From positions 62,001 to 126,000 of the IMG/VR virus record IMGVR_UViG_3300008050_008852: 64,000 nucleotides of DNA. One strand, 5' to 3'. This document shows, in pieces, positions 1-10,043 of this stretch. Under the pieces are notes generated by a model. That model saw only the letters and a list, made by a program, of their open reading frames with translations, had not been told where the DNA came from and made no database searches. Source of the stretch: a virus. A program made the position numbers and the translations under genes. Position 1 is the stretch's first letter, and the number at the start of each line of letters is the position of its first letter.

Positions 1-1
1 C

Positions 2-2080
2 AGTCTTTTGTCTGACGAAATTGTTGGTAAAATCGGTTCAGGTATTATAAATTCAACAAATTATTCTAACTTTTTACCAAAAATTGAACAAATTAATGTT
101 CGCCAAACTAGGGCAAGGCAAAGAAACTTTGCTGGTTACGATGTAGATAATTTTGATGTATTAACAAAAAAAATATTTCAGAAGTTTGGTTTACATCCAG
201 CACTAGTAGCATCAATTCCATTCCCGGCTTTGAAAATAAAGTCTAATAATGATGGTACCAAAAATTCTGTAAGTAATAAATCTCCAGTTAATTTTAAGGC
301 CTTATTAAAAAATCAAGAATTTCGAGATTATTATGATACATTCTACTTAAAACAAGTTAATACAAACAACAATATACGTTTTATTAAAAAGAAAGCTGAA
401 TATCAAAGGTTTAATACAAAGCTTTCGTTTGACTTGTCAGACACCCCCCTTGTAACATTAACATCTGCAGTAACTCTTTCGATTAGATTATCGTTATTAA
501 AATCTGAAATTGAAACATCTAGTGACATATTTCGGTTTAGTAATATTGAGGCTCTTGAAGAAGCTACAGCCGGTGTTAAAAGTGTTGATGCCAATATTAT
601 AACGACAGATTCAAAATTTGTGTTACCAGATAAAATTAGCGTTACAAATAATGAGAATTTTCCAATTGATGTCACAGCATTTGAATATACAATGGCTGAT
701 TCATACTTTGACAAACAGCGACTCGATATCGTTACGTTGGCCCCTGGCGAAAATTATAATTTTAATAGTACAAAAATATTTTTCGATGCAGCAGAAACTA
801 GAAGCTATATTTTAACATCAAATAAAACAATTCCTGGAATCAATGGCGTGTCTAATGTTTTAAAGGTCTTAACACCACCTGAAGCATCATCTCCACCTAA
901 GCAAATAGATACATTTGATATTGCAATTAAACCTTCTGGTGGTACATCTACGTCGGCTGAAATAATTGTTTCTGGCCTTTCATCTAATGAATATACGGCT
1001 ACGATATATAAACGAAAAATTGGCTCATCTAAAGCAAAAATGTTAACTCGTGTTTCAATGGGTAAACAAGGGTTTACTGATAAAAAAATTCAACCAGGTG
1101 ATGTATATGTCTACACCGCGGATTTAGAATTTAATGGCGCCAAAGGTTATGCTCGAGCCTCAACCGGGTTAGTGTCATTAGATTCAGGTGGTTTAAATAG
1201 GGTTTCGTTTTCAATAACTGATAAAAGTTCTTCTGGCACTACAAATAGTCAAAGGCACAACTTTAAAATTGTAGAATCAATATCTTCAACTGCAGCTTCA
1301 AAATTACTTGAAGCAGCAACAGAATCAGCCCAGGCAGGTATATTTAGCTCTGAATTAGAAATAGCTAAAGTTGATACTAGTGTAATAACAAGTTATTCTG
1401 TTTATCGTATGGAAACAACAACTGGTGACATCGAATATCTTGGTCAAAGAACGGCTGGTAAAAAATTACGTTTTTCTGTAACAGGCCACAACGTTAAGAA
1501 TAATATATACGAGTACATTGTATTCCCTCGCGCAACCGCGGTCTCTTCTCTTTCATATACTACAGTTGTTGCAGACACCGATATATATACTGGCAATACA
1601 TACAATTATAGATATAAGAAATTTAGGGATAAAAATTTCCCTAGAGCAACATTACTTCCATCATATTCAGAAGTGCTAGAAAACGATTTAAATGCTGCTC
1701 TTCAAAATTTACCAGACGGCGCATCAGAGTCTGTAACTTTTAGTACATCTAGTAGACAAGGTCAGATTAGATCGCTTGATGCTGTGTCAAAAGAAAATCT
1801 CGACTGTACTTTTTTATCATGGCGCTATATTGGTGATTTATCTAGTGTATCACATTTTGTAATTTTTGCTAAATATAATAAGTATAAGGCACCCATTGGT
1901 ATCGCAATACCAGACGAGAATCAGAAACAATATTCGTATTGTGACGACAAATTAGGCGACGTCGAGGGTGGTGTGGCATATAGTATTTTGCCAATCTTAA
2001 ATACCGGTCATTATGGTAAAGAATCTAAAACTATAAATGTTAAATTTACAAAAAATTATCCATTAAAGGCTTTAAAGTAA
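2..2080 (+). CDS. Virion structural protein with fibronectin-III-like domains (5' partial)
   Basis: The frame is open to the left edge of the window; the first possible start inside it is a TTG at 8, so the true N-terminus probably lies upstream. About 690 residues are visible. Three beta-rich stretches look like fibronectin type III modules: roughly residues 307-395 (with the phrase EYTATIYKRKIG), 460-545 (SYSVYRMETTTGDIEYLG) and 600-685 (CTFLSWRYIGDLSSVSHFV), counted from position 8. Such modules are common on exposed phage tail and baseplate proteins, where they mediate protein or surface contacts. The gene stops one base before the next ATG and belongs to a run of large structural genes. 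I infer a baseplate or tail-fibre component; no specific T4 homologue is recognised. Confidence 0.6.
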   Translation, partial: SLLSDEIVGKIGSGIINSTNYSNFLPKIEQINVRQTRARQRNFAGYDVDNFDVLTKKIFQKFGLHPALVASIPFPALKIKSNNDGTKNSVSNKSPVNFKALLKNQEFRDYYDTFYLKQVNTNNNIRFIKKKAEYQRFNTKLSFDLSDTPLVTLTSAVTLSIRLSLLKSEIETSSDIFRFSNIEALEEATAGVKSVDANIITTDSKFVLPDKISVTNNENFPIDVTAFEYTMADSYFDKQRLDIVTLAPGENYNFNSTKIFFDAAETRSYILTSNKTIPGINGVSNVLKVLTPPEASSPPKQIDTFDIAIKPSGGTSTSAEIIVSGLSSNEYTATIYKRKIGSSKAKMLTRVSMGKQGFTDKKIQPGDVYVYTADLEFNGAKGYARASTGLVSLDSGGLNRVSFSITDKSSSGTTNSQRHNFKIVESISSTAASKLLEAATESAQAGIFSSELEIAKVDTSVITSYSVYRMETTTGDIEYLGQRTAGKKLRFSVTGHNVKNNIYEYIVFPRATAVSSLSYTTVVADTDIYTGNTYNYRYKKFRDKNFPRATLLPSYSEVLENDLNAALQNLPDGASESVTFSTSSRQGQIRSLDAVSKENLDCTFLSWRYIGDLSSVSHFVIFAKYNKYKAPIGIAIPDENQKQYSYCDDKLGDVEGGVAYSILPILNTGHYGKESKTINVKFTKNYPLKALK

Positions 2081-2081
2081 C

Positions 2082-5000
2082 ATGCCAGCATCTTCAAAAA
2101 ATATTTCACCTCCATCTGTAAGTATGACTGCTTCTTTAGATAAAAAAGTCTCAGCCGCGATTTCTAAATCTAAGCCAAGAAAATCACAAAGATCAGATGA
2201 AGTTGCTGAAAAGCTTGCAATTTCAAAAAAGCGTTGCCTTGCTGCTGCAAAAATAATTGAGCGCCGTTTGGAGATCTTAGCACTGTTAGATTATAAACCT
2301 TTATTTTCTGGAAGAAATTCAACTACAGCCGGCGATTTATTTGAGGCTAGAGTTACAGAGCGTAATATGGATCTTGAGTCACTTTTGGCTATAATAGAAT
2401 CAAGCACTGGAGATGACACCACTGTACTAAATAAATATAATTCGGTTGTTGTTGCTACACAGTCTGACTTTGCTATTTTAAAGATGCTGATATTATTAAG
2501 GGAATATGCAACTCATACTGCAAGATTTTTAGATTTTATAAACGAGTATCAATTACACGAAGATTTAGACATATCATGGTTAGGTGATGAAAATTCTGAT
2601 CTATTAAGTAGTATTTGCAGGGTCGAATTCGAGAGAGGTCCAGCCAACCAACCTGTTGGAGCCACAGAAATATTGATTCAGCTTCTTTTAATTATTAATT
2701 GCTCAACATATGGAATATCACCCTATCATATGACGACCAGTAAAAAAAGTTTGCCAAGAAACAAGGTTATTACAAATTTTAATATTACGCTAAATAAGGA
2801 TTATATAGCAGACGCATATGATTTAGCGTTTATTTCTCGCGATTTGACATTTTCACAAGAAATGACTAAATTGAAAAATAATGAATCACCGGATGAAATA
2901 CTCAAAGAATTAATTGATAATTCGTTAGGTAATTCATTTATAACATCGCCATTAGAGCAAAACACGAATATAATGAGACAATTTGTTGGTTCGTCAAGTT
3001 TTTCTAATTTACGTACTTCAAAAGAGAATCAAGACGAGCTTAAGCATGATTTTATAGCAGATATCTTAAATAATAAAAAGGGTGTTATATCTCGACTTTT
3101 GAGGGGTTTAACAAGTAAATCGTCCCCAGACATATTGCTACCAGAATCAGGTGTAAGCAAATATCAAAAAGAATATTCTGATATTGATCCAATAGTTGAT
3201 AAGGCTTTTTCTGGTGAAAAGATATTAGATTTTGATAGATACGAGAAGGTAATTGACGATCTAATTAATGATTTAAGTGATACTGCTACATTTGGTAAAA
3301 AAGCGTTTCGTCTTTTAGATGAAAAATCAAATTCTGCTGGAAAATTTAGAGAAGATATCCCAATTGTTGCCGAAGAACAGCCGCTGTCAATGCCATCAAT
3401 TTCAGCTGTTGTTCTTGATGTCTTTAATCGTAGATTTGCGTCGACTTTGAAGACATCATTATATAATAAATTTTATGATTGGAAGACACCAGAACATGTT
3501 TCATATACAAAAATTCAAGCTTGGCTTTTGATACGAGATAATCCTGAACTTGCAAAAAAAATAGTCAGGAGTGTTATTAAAGATCATGAAGATGGTTTTT
3601 TAACAGTAGCTTCACAACCTGAACCAATAGAGGGTTCAGCTGAATTAGATTCTGATGGTAATGAAATAGAAGGTACTGAGGAAATGAGTGATTTGGTTTA
3701 TGTTAAACCAGGTACCTCAACTATGGTAAATTTGACTGGGAAAGGTCCTCGGCTGGGCAGCGCTATTAGAAAAATAAATAGTTATTATGCTGATGATGTG
3801 AGTCAGATGTCACCAAGCAATGTATTAAGCTCCAATTATGGCGAAGGGGTTTCATGGCCACCAATAAGGGTACAGTATGAAAGGATTGGATCCGATGTAA
3901 GAGATTATTTTGGTTCATCAAATCATCAACAGACAGATCCAGACTTAAGATTAATAAATGTAATGACTGTCTACCGTGAAAGGTGGGATTTCTCTACCCA
4001 GACTTCGTCAACAAATAATTACTATTGTGGCACAAAAATTATTGCAGCTGAAATTATTGATACTGTTCTTGAGATATGCAGAGCAATGGTAACACCTTTT
4101 GCTGAAGTCGAAATGCCCTCAGACGGTGATCCAGTATTTCCTTTTGTTGAAGATATGAAGAGCCCTTATGGAAATGGTCATTGGGGTTATTCGGCTGATG
4201 GTTATGATCAATTTCAGATGAATCTTTGGGTATCAACAATAACAGGATGGAATAAATTATTTACTAGATCAACAGACAAGAAAACATATTTCAGGCGCCG
4301 TAGTATAAGAACACATTCTGATAAGATTATTGATATTTTAGGTAGATTAATGTTACCATATGATTTTATGAAAGTTAGAACGGAAACAATTACTGATGGT
4401 ATCAAAATAACAGAATGGAAAAATGTTAATCCGGCTGATTTCTCATTTAAGATATGGCCTGTTTGTGCAACGATAAAATGCTCGCCGTCCGATTTAATTG
4501 CGGCGGGATCATGGAAAGCAGATGGTGATACCACTCTCGCTGACTATATGAAGGGTATTAGTTCAACAATTGATGATCTGCTTAATTCAAGTTTTGATGA
4601 CCTTGATGACATTCAACCGGTGACAGTTTCATCACAGGCTACGGCTGTCTCTGGCCCAGGAGGATCCCATTCAGCCGGTAGTAGTCTACCAGGTTCCGGA
4701 GGTGGAGGCTCACTCTATACTGCCGACGTCGAACCTGCAGAAATAGACATTGATACATCCCTTGCGGTAATTTCTGGTAATTATAGAACATTTTTATCGG
4801 TAGCTAAACATGAAAATACAATTTTGTCATTTTTATACGACTTTATTGGAAAATACGGCGAACGAATTGGAAATTATAAAGATGCAACAATCAATTTGAT
4901 AAATGATGAATCTTCTCCAATTGGTGATCTTGTAACTACGCTTTTAGATTTAGGACCAGCCGGCGAAGATATCCTCCAGAATTTAAGCACAAACCAGTTA

Positions 5001-6107
5001 GCACTAAAGCAAATAGCACTCGAGGAAGAACAAGGTGTCAAAGAAAACGGTTATCTTCCAAATTTATCAATAATATCTGAAAAAGAAGCAAATTGTGTCA
5101 GGCTACTCTGTTCAGAAGAAATTACTAGATCTCCAGAAGGTGATACTACAAAAATTATAATGGTTGGTATACCAATTAGTACTTTTGATAAAAAGAAGAT
5201 TAATGATAAATTTGGTCTTAGACTTAGCTATAGGGATATTGAGTATCCACAATTAGTTTTTGCATCAAAGACATTTATGTTTGATAAGGATTTGTACATC
5301 TTACCAGATGATTTAGAATCTACAAAAACAACTTCTAGTTTTAGTAAGATTGCAAAACAAGCGAAATATTCAAAAATTAGGGTTGAGGTTGTTGAATCAA
5401 CAGATGAAACTGCTACAATAGAAATAATTGATGATATACAAAAAATTAAGTATGATAGTAGTGATCCTGATGTGTTTATTAATCTACTTATTTCTGAGAC
5501 ATTGAAAATTTATTATCGTTTAATGCTAGGCTTAAATTTCTCAGAAACTGCATTTTTATCAACTCCAGAAGGCGCAAAAATACCAATTTCAGATACATCA
5601 TCATCCCTTGCAAAATCAATGTCAGCCAGCGTTGAGTCAATATCGACGTTCTCTGAGGGATTGGCATCAAATTTAGATGCTCTTCTTGGTGATATAACTA
5701 AATTTGACAATATAGACGATTTTGTTTCTGGCGATATAACACCAGTTGACGAAGCTCTAATTGTTGATTTAAAAAATGCATTTCAGTCACGCATATTTTC
5801 TCCGGAAGTTCTTCGATCTAGGGTTTTATCTGCAAAAATGTTTGATAGAATTTATGCAATTCCAGTCGATCCAGACGAATTTTATATTGTTCCACCTGGT
5901 GAAGCTGAAGTCGGCAATGTTGAAACACCTGCTCAAATATTTGACTTTTATTTAAATGCCGGAATTATTGAAGAAACAGGTTTAGATTCTCCGCGAAAAT
6001 ATAAATTAGCTCCAAGAAAATCAGCTGAAGGTTCAATGGCTTTTGGTAATATTACGGTTTCGATGGTAACGGCATCTGAAGATGGTGAGAGGATATTTAG
6101 CTTATGA
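2082..6107 (+). CDS. Large virion structural protein, probably baseplate
   Basis: The product is 1341 residues with no domain I recognise. The N-terminal 70 residues are basic and Ser/Lys-rich. The body is mixed alpha/beta, and a Ser/Gly-rich linker around residues 856-878 (SGPGGSHSAGSSLPGSGGGG) splits it into two halves. No signal peptide or membrane segment is seen. It starts one base after the preceding stop and its last four bases overlap the next start (ATGA), so it is probably translationally coupled to its neighbours, both of which carry fibronectin-III-like modules. Size and position between such genes suggest a baseplate wedge or peripheral tail protein. The role is inference only. 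Confidence 0.6.
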   Translation: MPASSKNISPPSVSMTASLDKKVSAAISKSKPRKSQRSDEVAEKLAISKKRCLAAAKIIERRLEILALLDYKPLFSGRNSTTAGDLFEARVTERNMDLESLLAIIESSTGDDTTVLNKYNSVVVATQSDFAILKMLILLREYATHTARFLDFINEYQLHEDLDISWLGDENSDLLSSICRVEFERGPANQPVGATEILIQLLLIINCSTYGISPYHMTTSKKSLPRNKVITNFNITLNKDYIADAYDLAFISRDLTFSQEMTKLKNNESPDEILKELIDNSLGNSFITSPLEQNTNIMRQFVGSSSFSNLRTSKENQDELKHDFIADILNNKKGVISRLLRGLTSKSSPDILLPESGVSKYQKEYSDIDPIVDKAFSGEKILDFDRYEKVIDDLINDLSDTATFGKKAFRLLDEKSNSAGKFREDIPIVAEEQPLSMPSISAVVLDVFNRRFASTLKTSLYNKFYDWKTPEHVSYTKIQAWLLIRDNPELAKKIVRSVIKDHEDGFLTVASQPEPIEGSAELDSDGNEIEGTEEMSDLVYVKPGTSTMVNLTGKGPRLGSAIRKINSYYADDVSQMSPSNVLSSNYGEGVSWPPIRVQYERIGSDVRDYFGSSNHQQTDPDLRLINVMTVYRERWDFSTQTSSTNNYYCGTKIIAAEIIDTVLEICRAMVTPFAEVEMPSDGDPVFPFVEDMKSPYGNGHWGYSADGYDQFQMNLWVSTITGWNKLFTRSTDKKTYFRRRSIRTHSDKIIDILGRLMLPYDFMKVRTETITDGIKITEWKNVNPADFSFKIWPVCATIKCSPSDLIAAGSWKADGDTTLADYMKGISSTIDDLLNSSFDDLDDIQPVTVSSQATAVSGPGGSHSAGSSLPGSGGGGSLYTADVEPAEIDIDTSLAVISGNYRTFLSVAKHENTILSFLYDFIGKYGERIGNYKDATINLINDESSPIGDLVTTLLDLGPAGEDILQNLSTNQLALKQIALEEEQGVKENGYLPNLSIISEKEANCVRLLCSEEITRSPEGDTTKIIMVGIPISTFDKKKINDKFGLRLSYRDIEYPQLVFASKTFMFDKDLYILPDDLESTKTTSSFSKIAKQAKYSKIRVEVVESTDETATIEIIDDIQKIKYDSSDPDVFINLLISETLKIYYRLMLGLNFSETAFLSTPEGAKIPISDTSSSLAKSMSASVESISTFSEGLASNLDALLGDITKFDNIDDFVSGDITPVDEALIVDLKNAFQSRIFSPEVLRSRVLSAKMFDRIYAIPVDPDEFYIVPPGEAEVGNVETPAQIFDFYLNAGIIEETGLDSPRKYKLAPRKSAEGSMAFGNITVSMVTASEDGERIFSL

Positions 6108-7828
6108 CCAAATTTTTAACATACCCATCTATTTCTGCGACAATTTTTGATGTTCCAGAACCAAAAGATATAACAGGTAAATTCACATATAACTACTTTT
6201 TGCCAGATGAAAGAGAGAGTACTGACACGTTTGTATCTGCGACTAGTTTTGCCTCCCACCGAGAGACCTACGCAAGACAGAATGAAATTACGTTCTCTCC
6301 ATTGAGTGCTATAATACCAGATAATCCAGTTTTATCAGAAATTCAATTATCTAATACACAAAAGCGTAGAATTTTATTAAAGAATACTGATAAAATTTCA
6401 AAAGAAACAGAATTTATGAATTCTGGTTATGTATCAATAAAACTGCAAGATGCTACTGTTTCTACCCGCCTTTTAGCAAACGCAGAAGCCACCCTTTTAC
6501 AAAAGAGAATTAGCACCGTTTCTTTATCACCACTAGAAGTAATGTTAAAATATGCATCAGAAACGTCAGATAATATTGATGGCCAGTCAATACTTGATAG
6601 TGTAAATGTTGATGATTTAAACGAATATGTGTCAATTGATCCTGTTACAGGCGAGCAATTTGATGTTCAAAAGTCGGGTGATATTAGTGATTTGACGTTT
6701 AATGTTATATTGTCTAAAAAGTTCGCCGGTGATATAGCATTGTCCGCAGTTAAAACACCACTAAGTCCTGCTGGTGATATATTTTCTAGTGTAGTAACTA
6801 CATTAAGCGATGATCAAAGTGCTGCTCGATCTGGTGCAAGTGATTCTAGAGTAATTAGAACATCTGATTTTGTTCAGACATTTGATCCAATTCAGATAGA
6901 AAAAATTGGTTTTGGTGATACATTTCTTGGTGGTAACACAATTATGGGTTATCATATAAGAAGATATGATATTAATGATCCGGAAGACGTTTCCGATTTT
7001 TATATTACAAATACTAGTGCGACAAATTTTGTAGATAATGAAGTATTATATGGCACAACATACAATTATTCTATTGCTGTGGTGTATTTAATTCGCTTAT
7101 TTACATATAATAAAAAAAATGTTTGTGCAGCTGATATACTTGTTGAATCTAGAGAATCACCTTCAATAAATGTAACAACTAAAGAGGCGACTCCTCCAAA
7201 TGCACCCGATGGCTTAGATTTTTATTTATTGCAAAACAAAAATCTTGTAATTGAATGGGACTTTCCAGTTAATCCAACTGGTGATATAAAAAGATTTCAA
7301 ATTTTTAGGCGTACTTCAATTGATGAACCATTTTCACTAATTTCAGAACTTGATTTTGACAACAGTACTATTTTGACGACAAGAAAAGAAAATGTACCTC
7401 ATGAATTAAATCACAAACTTAGTATACCAAGAACATATATTAACGATTATGAGTTTGATTTAAATTCTAAATACATATATGCCGTATGTGCTATAGATGC
7501 CCATGATTTATCTTCATCATATAGCGAGCAGTTTTTAGTGTCATTTGACATACTAACGGCACAATTGGTAATAGAAATGATATCTGAGAAAAATGCACCT
7601 AAACCATATCCAAATTTTTTATTAAGAAACCAACTTACAAAAGATGCAATTCATGATTCAAACCACTCATCACTGACATGTTATTTTGATCCTGAATACT
7701 TAAAGATCTACAAAGGTAGTGAAGAAATTGACTTTTTGCAAGAATCGTCAACCGATCCATCATATAAAATACAATTAATACATTTAAATTTTCAACAAAG
7801 CATAGTTGCAGATATTAATGTTAAATGA
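6104..7828 (+). CDS. Virion structural protein with fibronectin-III-like domains
   Basis: The product is 574 residues. Residues about 280-350 (GYHIRRYDIND ... TTYNYSIAVVY) and 363-475 (PPNAPDGLDFYLL ... IEWDFP ... FQIFRRTS) have the strand pattern and the conserved Trp, Tyr and Pro positions of fibronectin type III repeats. The first 270 residues are not recognised. The gene overlaps the preceding stop by four bases and shares its domain style with the gene at the left edge, so the two may be paralogous peripheral tail proteins. A 25-base inverted repeat follows its stop at 7832-7856. I infer a baseplate or fibre-associated protein; the exact function is unknown. Confidence 0.6.
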   Translation: MTKFLTYPSISATIFDVPEPKDITGKFTYNYFLPDERESTDTFVSATSFASHRETYARQNEITFSPLSAIIPDNPVLSEIQLSNTQKRRILLKNTDKISKETEFMNSGYVSIKLQDATVSTRLLANAEATLLQKRISTVSLSPLEVMLKYASETSDNIDGQSILDSVNVDDLNEYVSIDPVTGEQFDVQKSGDISDLTFNVILSKKFAGDIALSAVKTPLSPAGDIFSSVVTTLSDDQSAARSGASDSRVIRTSDFVQTFDPIQIEKIGFGDTFLGGNTIMGYHIRRYDINDPEDVSDFYITNTSATNFVDNEVLYGTTYNYSIAVVYLIRLFTYNKKNVCAADILVESRESPSINVTTKEATPPNAPDGLDFYLLQNKNLVIEWDFPVNPTGDIKRFQIFRRTSIDEPFSLISELDFDNSTILTTRKENVPHELNHKLSIPRTYINDYEFDLNSKYIYAVCAIDAHDLSSSYSEQFLVSFDILTAQLVIEMISEKNAPKPYPNFLLRNQLTKDAIHDSNHSSLTCYFDPEYLKIYKGSEEIDFLQESSTDPSYKIQLIHLNFQQSIVADINVK

Positions 7829-7831
7829 TAT

Positions 7832-7856
7832 GTCAGCTTTTTTACAGAAAGCTGGC
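7832..7856 (+). other. Inverted repeat after the FN3 structural gene
   Basis: A nine-base stem (GTCAGCTTT paired with AAAGCTGGC, one G-T wobble) encloses a seven-base loop just after a stop codon. It has no following T-tract, so it is a weak terminator at best. It could equally be an mRNA-processing or stabilising hairpin ahead of the next pair of initiation regions. Confidence 0.35.
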
Positions 7857-7896
7857 ACAACCTATATTTATTAGTGAAGTGAGGTAATATATAACC

Positions 7897-7953
7897 ATGA
7901 GATTTTTAGATCAAGAAATATATAAGAAGCAATACATTTTAGGAGGTAATTAA
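7897..7953 (+). CDS. 18-codon leader ORF mimicking the start of the next gene
   Basis: An ATG preceded by GAGGT (7881-7885, 11 bases upstream) opens an 18-codon frame, MRFLDQEIYKKQYILGGN. It stops two bases before the next gene's ATG. Its last codons contain that gene's ribosome-binding site (AGGAGGT, 7941-7947). The peptide start MRFLDQ resembles the following protein's MGFLDH, and the DNA around the two starts is also similar (GAGGTAAT, a short gap, AACCATG, then GATCA). This looks like a duplicated initiation region kept as a coupled leader. Translation is not proven; chance is possible for so short a frame. Confidence 0.4.
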   Translation: MRFLDQEIYKKQYILGGN

Positions 7954-7955
7954 CC

Positions 7956-8681
7956 ATGGGGTTCCTCGATCATTCAACAAACAACATTATCGTTGATGCT
8001 GTTCTTACAGATAAAGGTAGACAATTACTTGCAAGAAATGACGGTTCATTTCAAATTACGCGTTTTGCCTTCGGAGACGATGAAGTTGATTATGGAATTA
8101 TAAAGCAATTTGGTAGAACTGTTGGTAAAGAAAAAATAGAAAAAAATACGCCAGTTTTTGAAGCACAGACAAATAGTGATGTTGCTCTTAAAAATAGAAT
8201 GGTTAGTGTTGCAAACCCTTATTTAACTGCCTTACCAACGTTATCTGTAACCGTAACAACCGGTGCCACCACATTAGTTCGTGGCTCATCTCCTATTCAA
8301 ACCGATTTGACAATTACACAAAGTAATTTCAATAATGCAAATATAGACTTAGATTTACGTGATCCAAGCTTTCTTGTTCAATATGATAGTCGATTCCTAT
8401 CTGTTACTGGTTATGAAAACAATGTTTCCACACCTTCAACCGGGCAGAATTATATTAGTACAGTCCGTGTTAGACAAACAACCACAAATAGTGATGGCAG
8501 TAATGGTTCAATGGCAACACTTCGTGTAAGTGTTAAATCTTTTTCTGATTCGTATTACAATTTTTATTCAACGTCAGCCAACTCTGGGCAGATTAGAACA
8601 TTTTTAACGATAACTGGAACTGCCTCTGGTGGTCTTATTACACAACAAATTTTAGTTAATAAAAATAGCAGTGTAACATAG
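7956..8681 (+). CDS. Virion structural protein of the FLD-x-STNNI family
   Basis: The product is 241 residues. The N-terminus has the pattern GFLDHSTNNIIVDAVLTDKG, which I recognise as recurring at the start of structural proteins in marine and far-T4 myoviruses. The family's function is not established. The rest is Thr/Ser/Asn-rich and beta-predicted, as is typical of tail-surface or fibre proteins. The ATG at 7956 has a full AGGAGGT site eight bases upstream, the strongest in this part of the window, which suggests a higher copy number than its neighbours. Neighbours are other virion genes, separated from the next by 12 bases. Confidence 0.6.
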   Translation: MGFLDHSTNNIIVDAVLTDKGRQLLARNDGSFQITRFAFGDDEVDYGIIKQFGRTVGKEKIEKNTPVFEAQTNSDVALKNRMVSVANPYLTALPTLSVTVTTGATTLVRGSSPIQTDLTITQSNFNNANIDLDLRDPSFLVQYDSRFLSVTGYENNVSTPSTGQNYISTVRVRQTTTNSDGSNGSMATLRVSVKSFSDSYYNFYSTSANSGQIRTFLTITGTASGGLITQQILVNKNSSVT

Positions 8682-8693
8682 GAATAATGATAA

Positions 8694-10016
8694 ATGTCAA
8701 ATTTTAAAACAATCGGCGCCGATGATATTCAAACGTCGACAAGTGTATTAAGTCAATTAGTTGATGTTATACAAGAAGATATATCTGGATCAAGTACCAG
8801 AAGAAAATATCAAGTTTTTGTAACTGGAGGCTTAGGGCCAGGAGTTACATCGTCATTATTTCAAACAGTTTATGATCAAGATTTTTCATTACAAACAAGT
8901 AATGCTGTTCTTGATATGAGTATTGGCTTATTTGAATCTGGTAGTACAGTGACTGCATGCTCAACTGGCACCGACGTTAACGGAAAACTGTTGTTTCCAT
9001 CACAATCAATAATGATGAGAGAAAAGGTTTCAAATTACAAACAATTCGCACAGGTTTTATTGGGCGATTCTGATGCCTCATTTTATGCTCCAGGTATTAA
9101 TTTGTATGATACGTCCGCAACTGCTACTGGGTTATCTACTGGTTCAAAGGGTGATAGAATTGAAGAGGCATTATTTGTTAGCTTTAAACGCTTGTTTGCA
9201 CGAGATGAAATAAGAAAAGAGACGTTTGCATTAAAACTATTCATGTCAGCAGCACTAGATGGTAGTCAAGTTGATGCCGATGGTGTGGCCACTGATATTG
9301 CGCAGGCATATACAGGTTCAAACATATTTATAACATCTACATCTGGCAGCGCTATTTATGCCGATGTGGGAGCCTCAGCTACACAGCTTAAACACTTTGG
9401 CGGCGACGTCGGTTTTGTAAAAAATACAGCTGATACATCTAGGACTGTTGGGCTAATGTGGTATGATCATGGTATCTGTGTTTTAGACATGGGTAAAGTA
9501 TTTTGTGGTGATCAACATATGTCTGGAACGTTAAGTGCGGTTACAAATGCATCTCCTGATGTATTTCCTGTAGGCACAACACTTCTTGGTTATGGTGGCG
9601 AACCTGTAGATGCCCGCGGCTATAGTTCAAATGTTTCTGCCTCATTTATTCCAGATTTTGTAGTATCTGCCTCGATTGATACAATTGTTGATCACGTCGC
9701 TTCCACCCGCTTTGGCTCTGGTTCTTTCACTGCTACAACGTTTCAAAACGTAACAAACATCAATTCAACACTTATTTTCTGCCGCGCCACTGCGGATGAA
9801 TTTAATTATTCGTCAAACCCAACATTTAGAAATTCTAATGGTGAATTGGTTGTTATAGATCCAGGAGACGACACCGGACAACGTACATTTACGTTTGTTA
9901 CTACAGTTGGTTTGTATAATAGCAATAATGAATTACTTGCTGTTGCGAAATTATCTCGACCTGTTGAAAAGAATGATGAAAAGGACCTTACAACCCGCGT
10001 CAGACTTGACTTTTAG
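8694..10016 (+). CDS. Virion structural protein, unknown
   Basis: The product is 440 residues, Ser/Thr/Gly-rich and probably mostly beta structure. I recognise no named domain or catalytic motif and no signal peptide. A short stretch near residues 255-285 (GLMWYDHGICVLDMGKVFCG) resembles phrases I associate with structural proteins in related marine phages, but I cannot name a family. It lies 12 bases after the preceding structural gene and 27 bases before the LamG-containing gene, all same strand. I infer a tail or fibre component co-expressed with both. Confidence 0.5.
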   Translation: MSNFKTIGADDIQTSTSVLSQLVDVIQEDISGSSTRRKYQVFVTGGLGPGVTSSLFQTVYDQDFSLQTSNAVLDMSIGLFESGSTVTACSTGTDVNGKLLFPSQSIMMREKVSNYKQFAQVLLGDSDASFYAPGINLYDTSATATGLSTGSKGDRIEEALFVSFKRLFARDEIRKETFALKLFMSAALDGSQVDADGVATDIAQAYTGSNIFITSTSGSAIYADVGASATQLKHFGGDVGFVKNTADTSRTVGLMWYDHGICVLDMGKVFCGDQHMSGTLSAVTNASPDVFPVGTTLLGYGGEPVDARGYSSNVSASFIPDFVVSASIDTIVDHVASTRFGSGSFTATTFQNVTNINSTLIFCRATADEFNYSSNPTFRNSNGELVVIDPGDDTGQRTFTFVTTVGLYNSNNELLAVAKLSRPVEKNDEKDLTTRVRLDF

Positions 10017-10043
10017 TTCTTTTTTTGGAATGAGTGATGCTTC

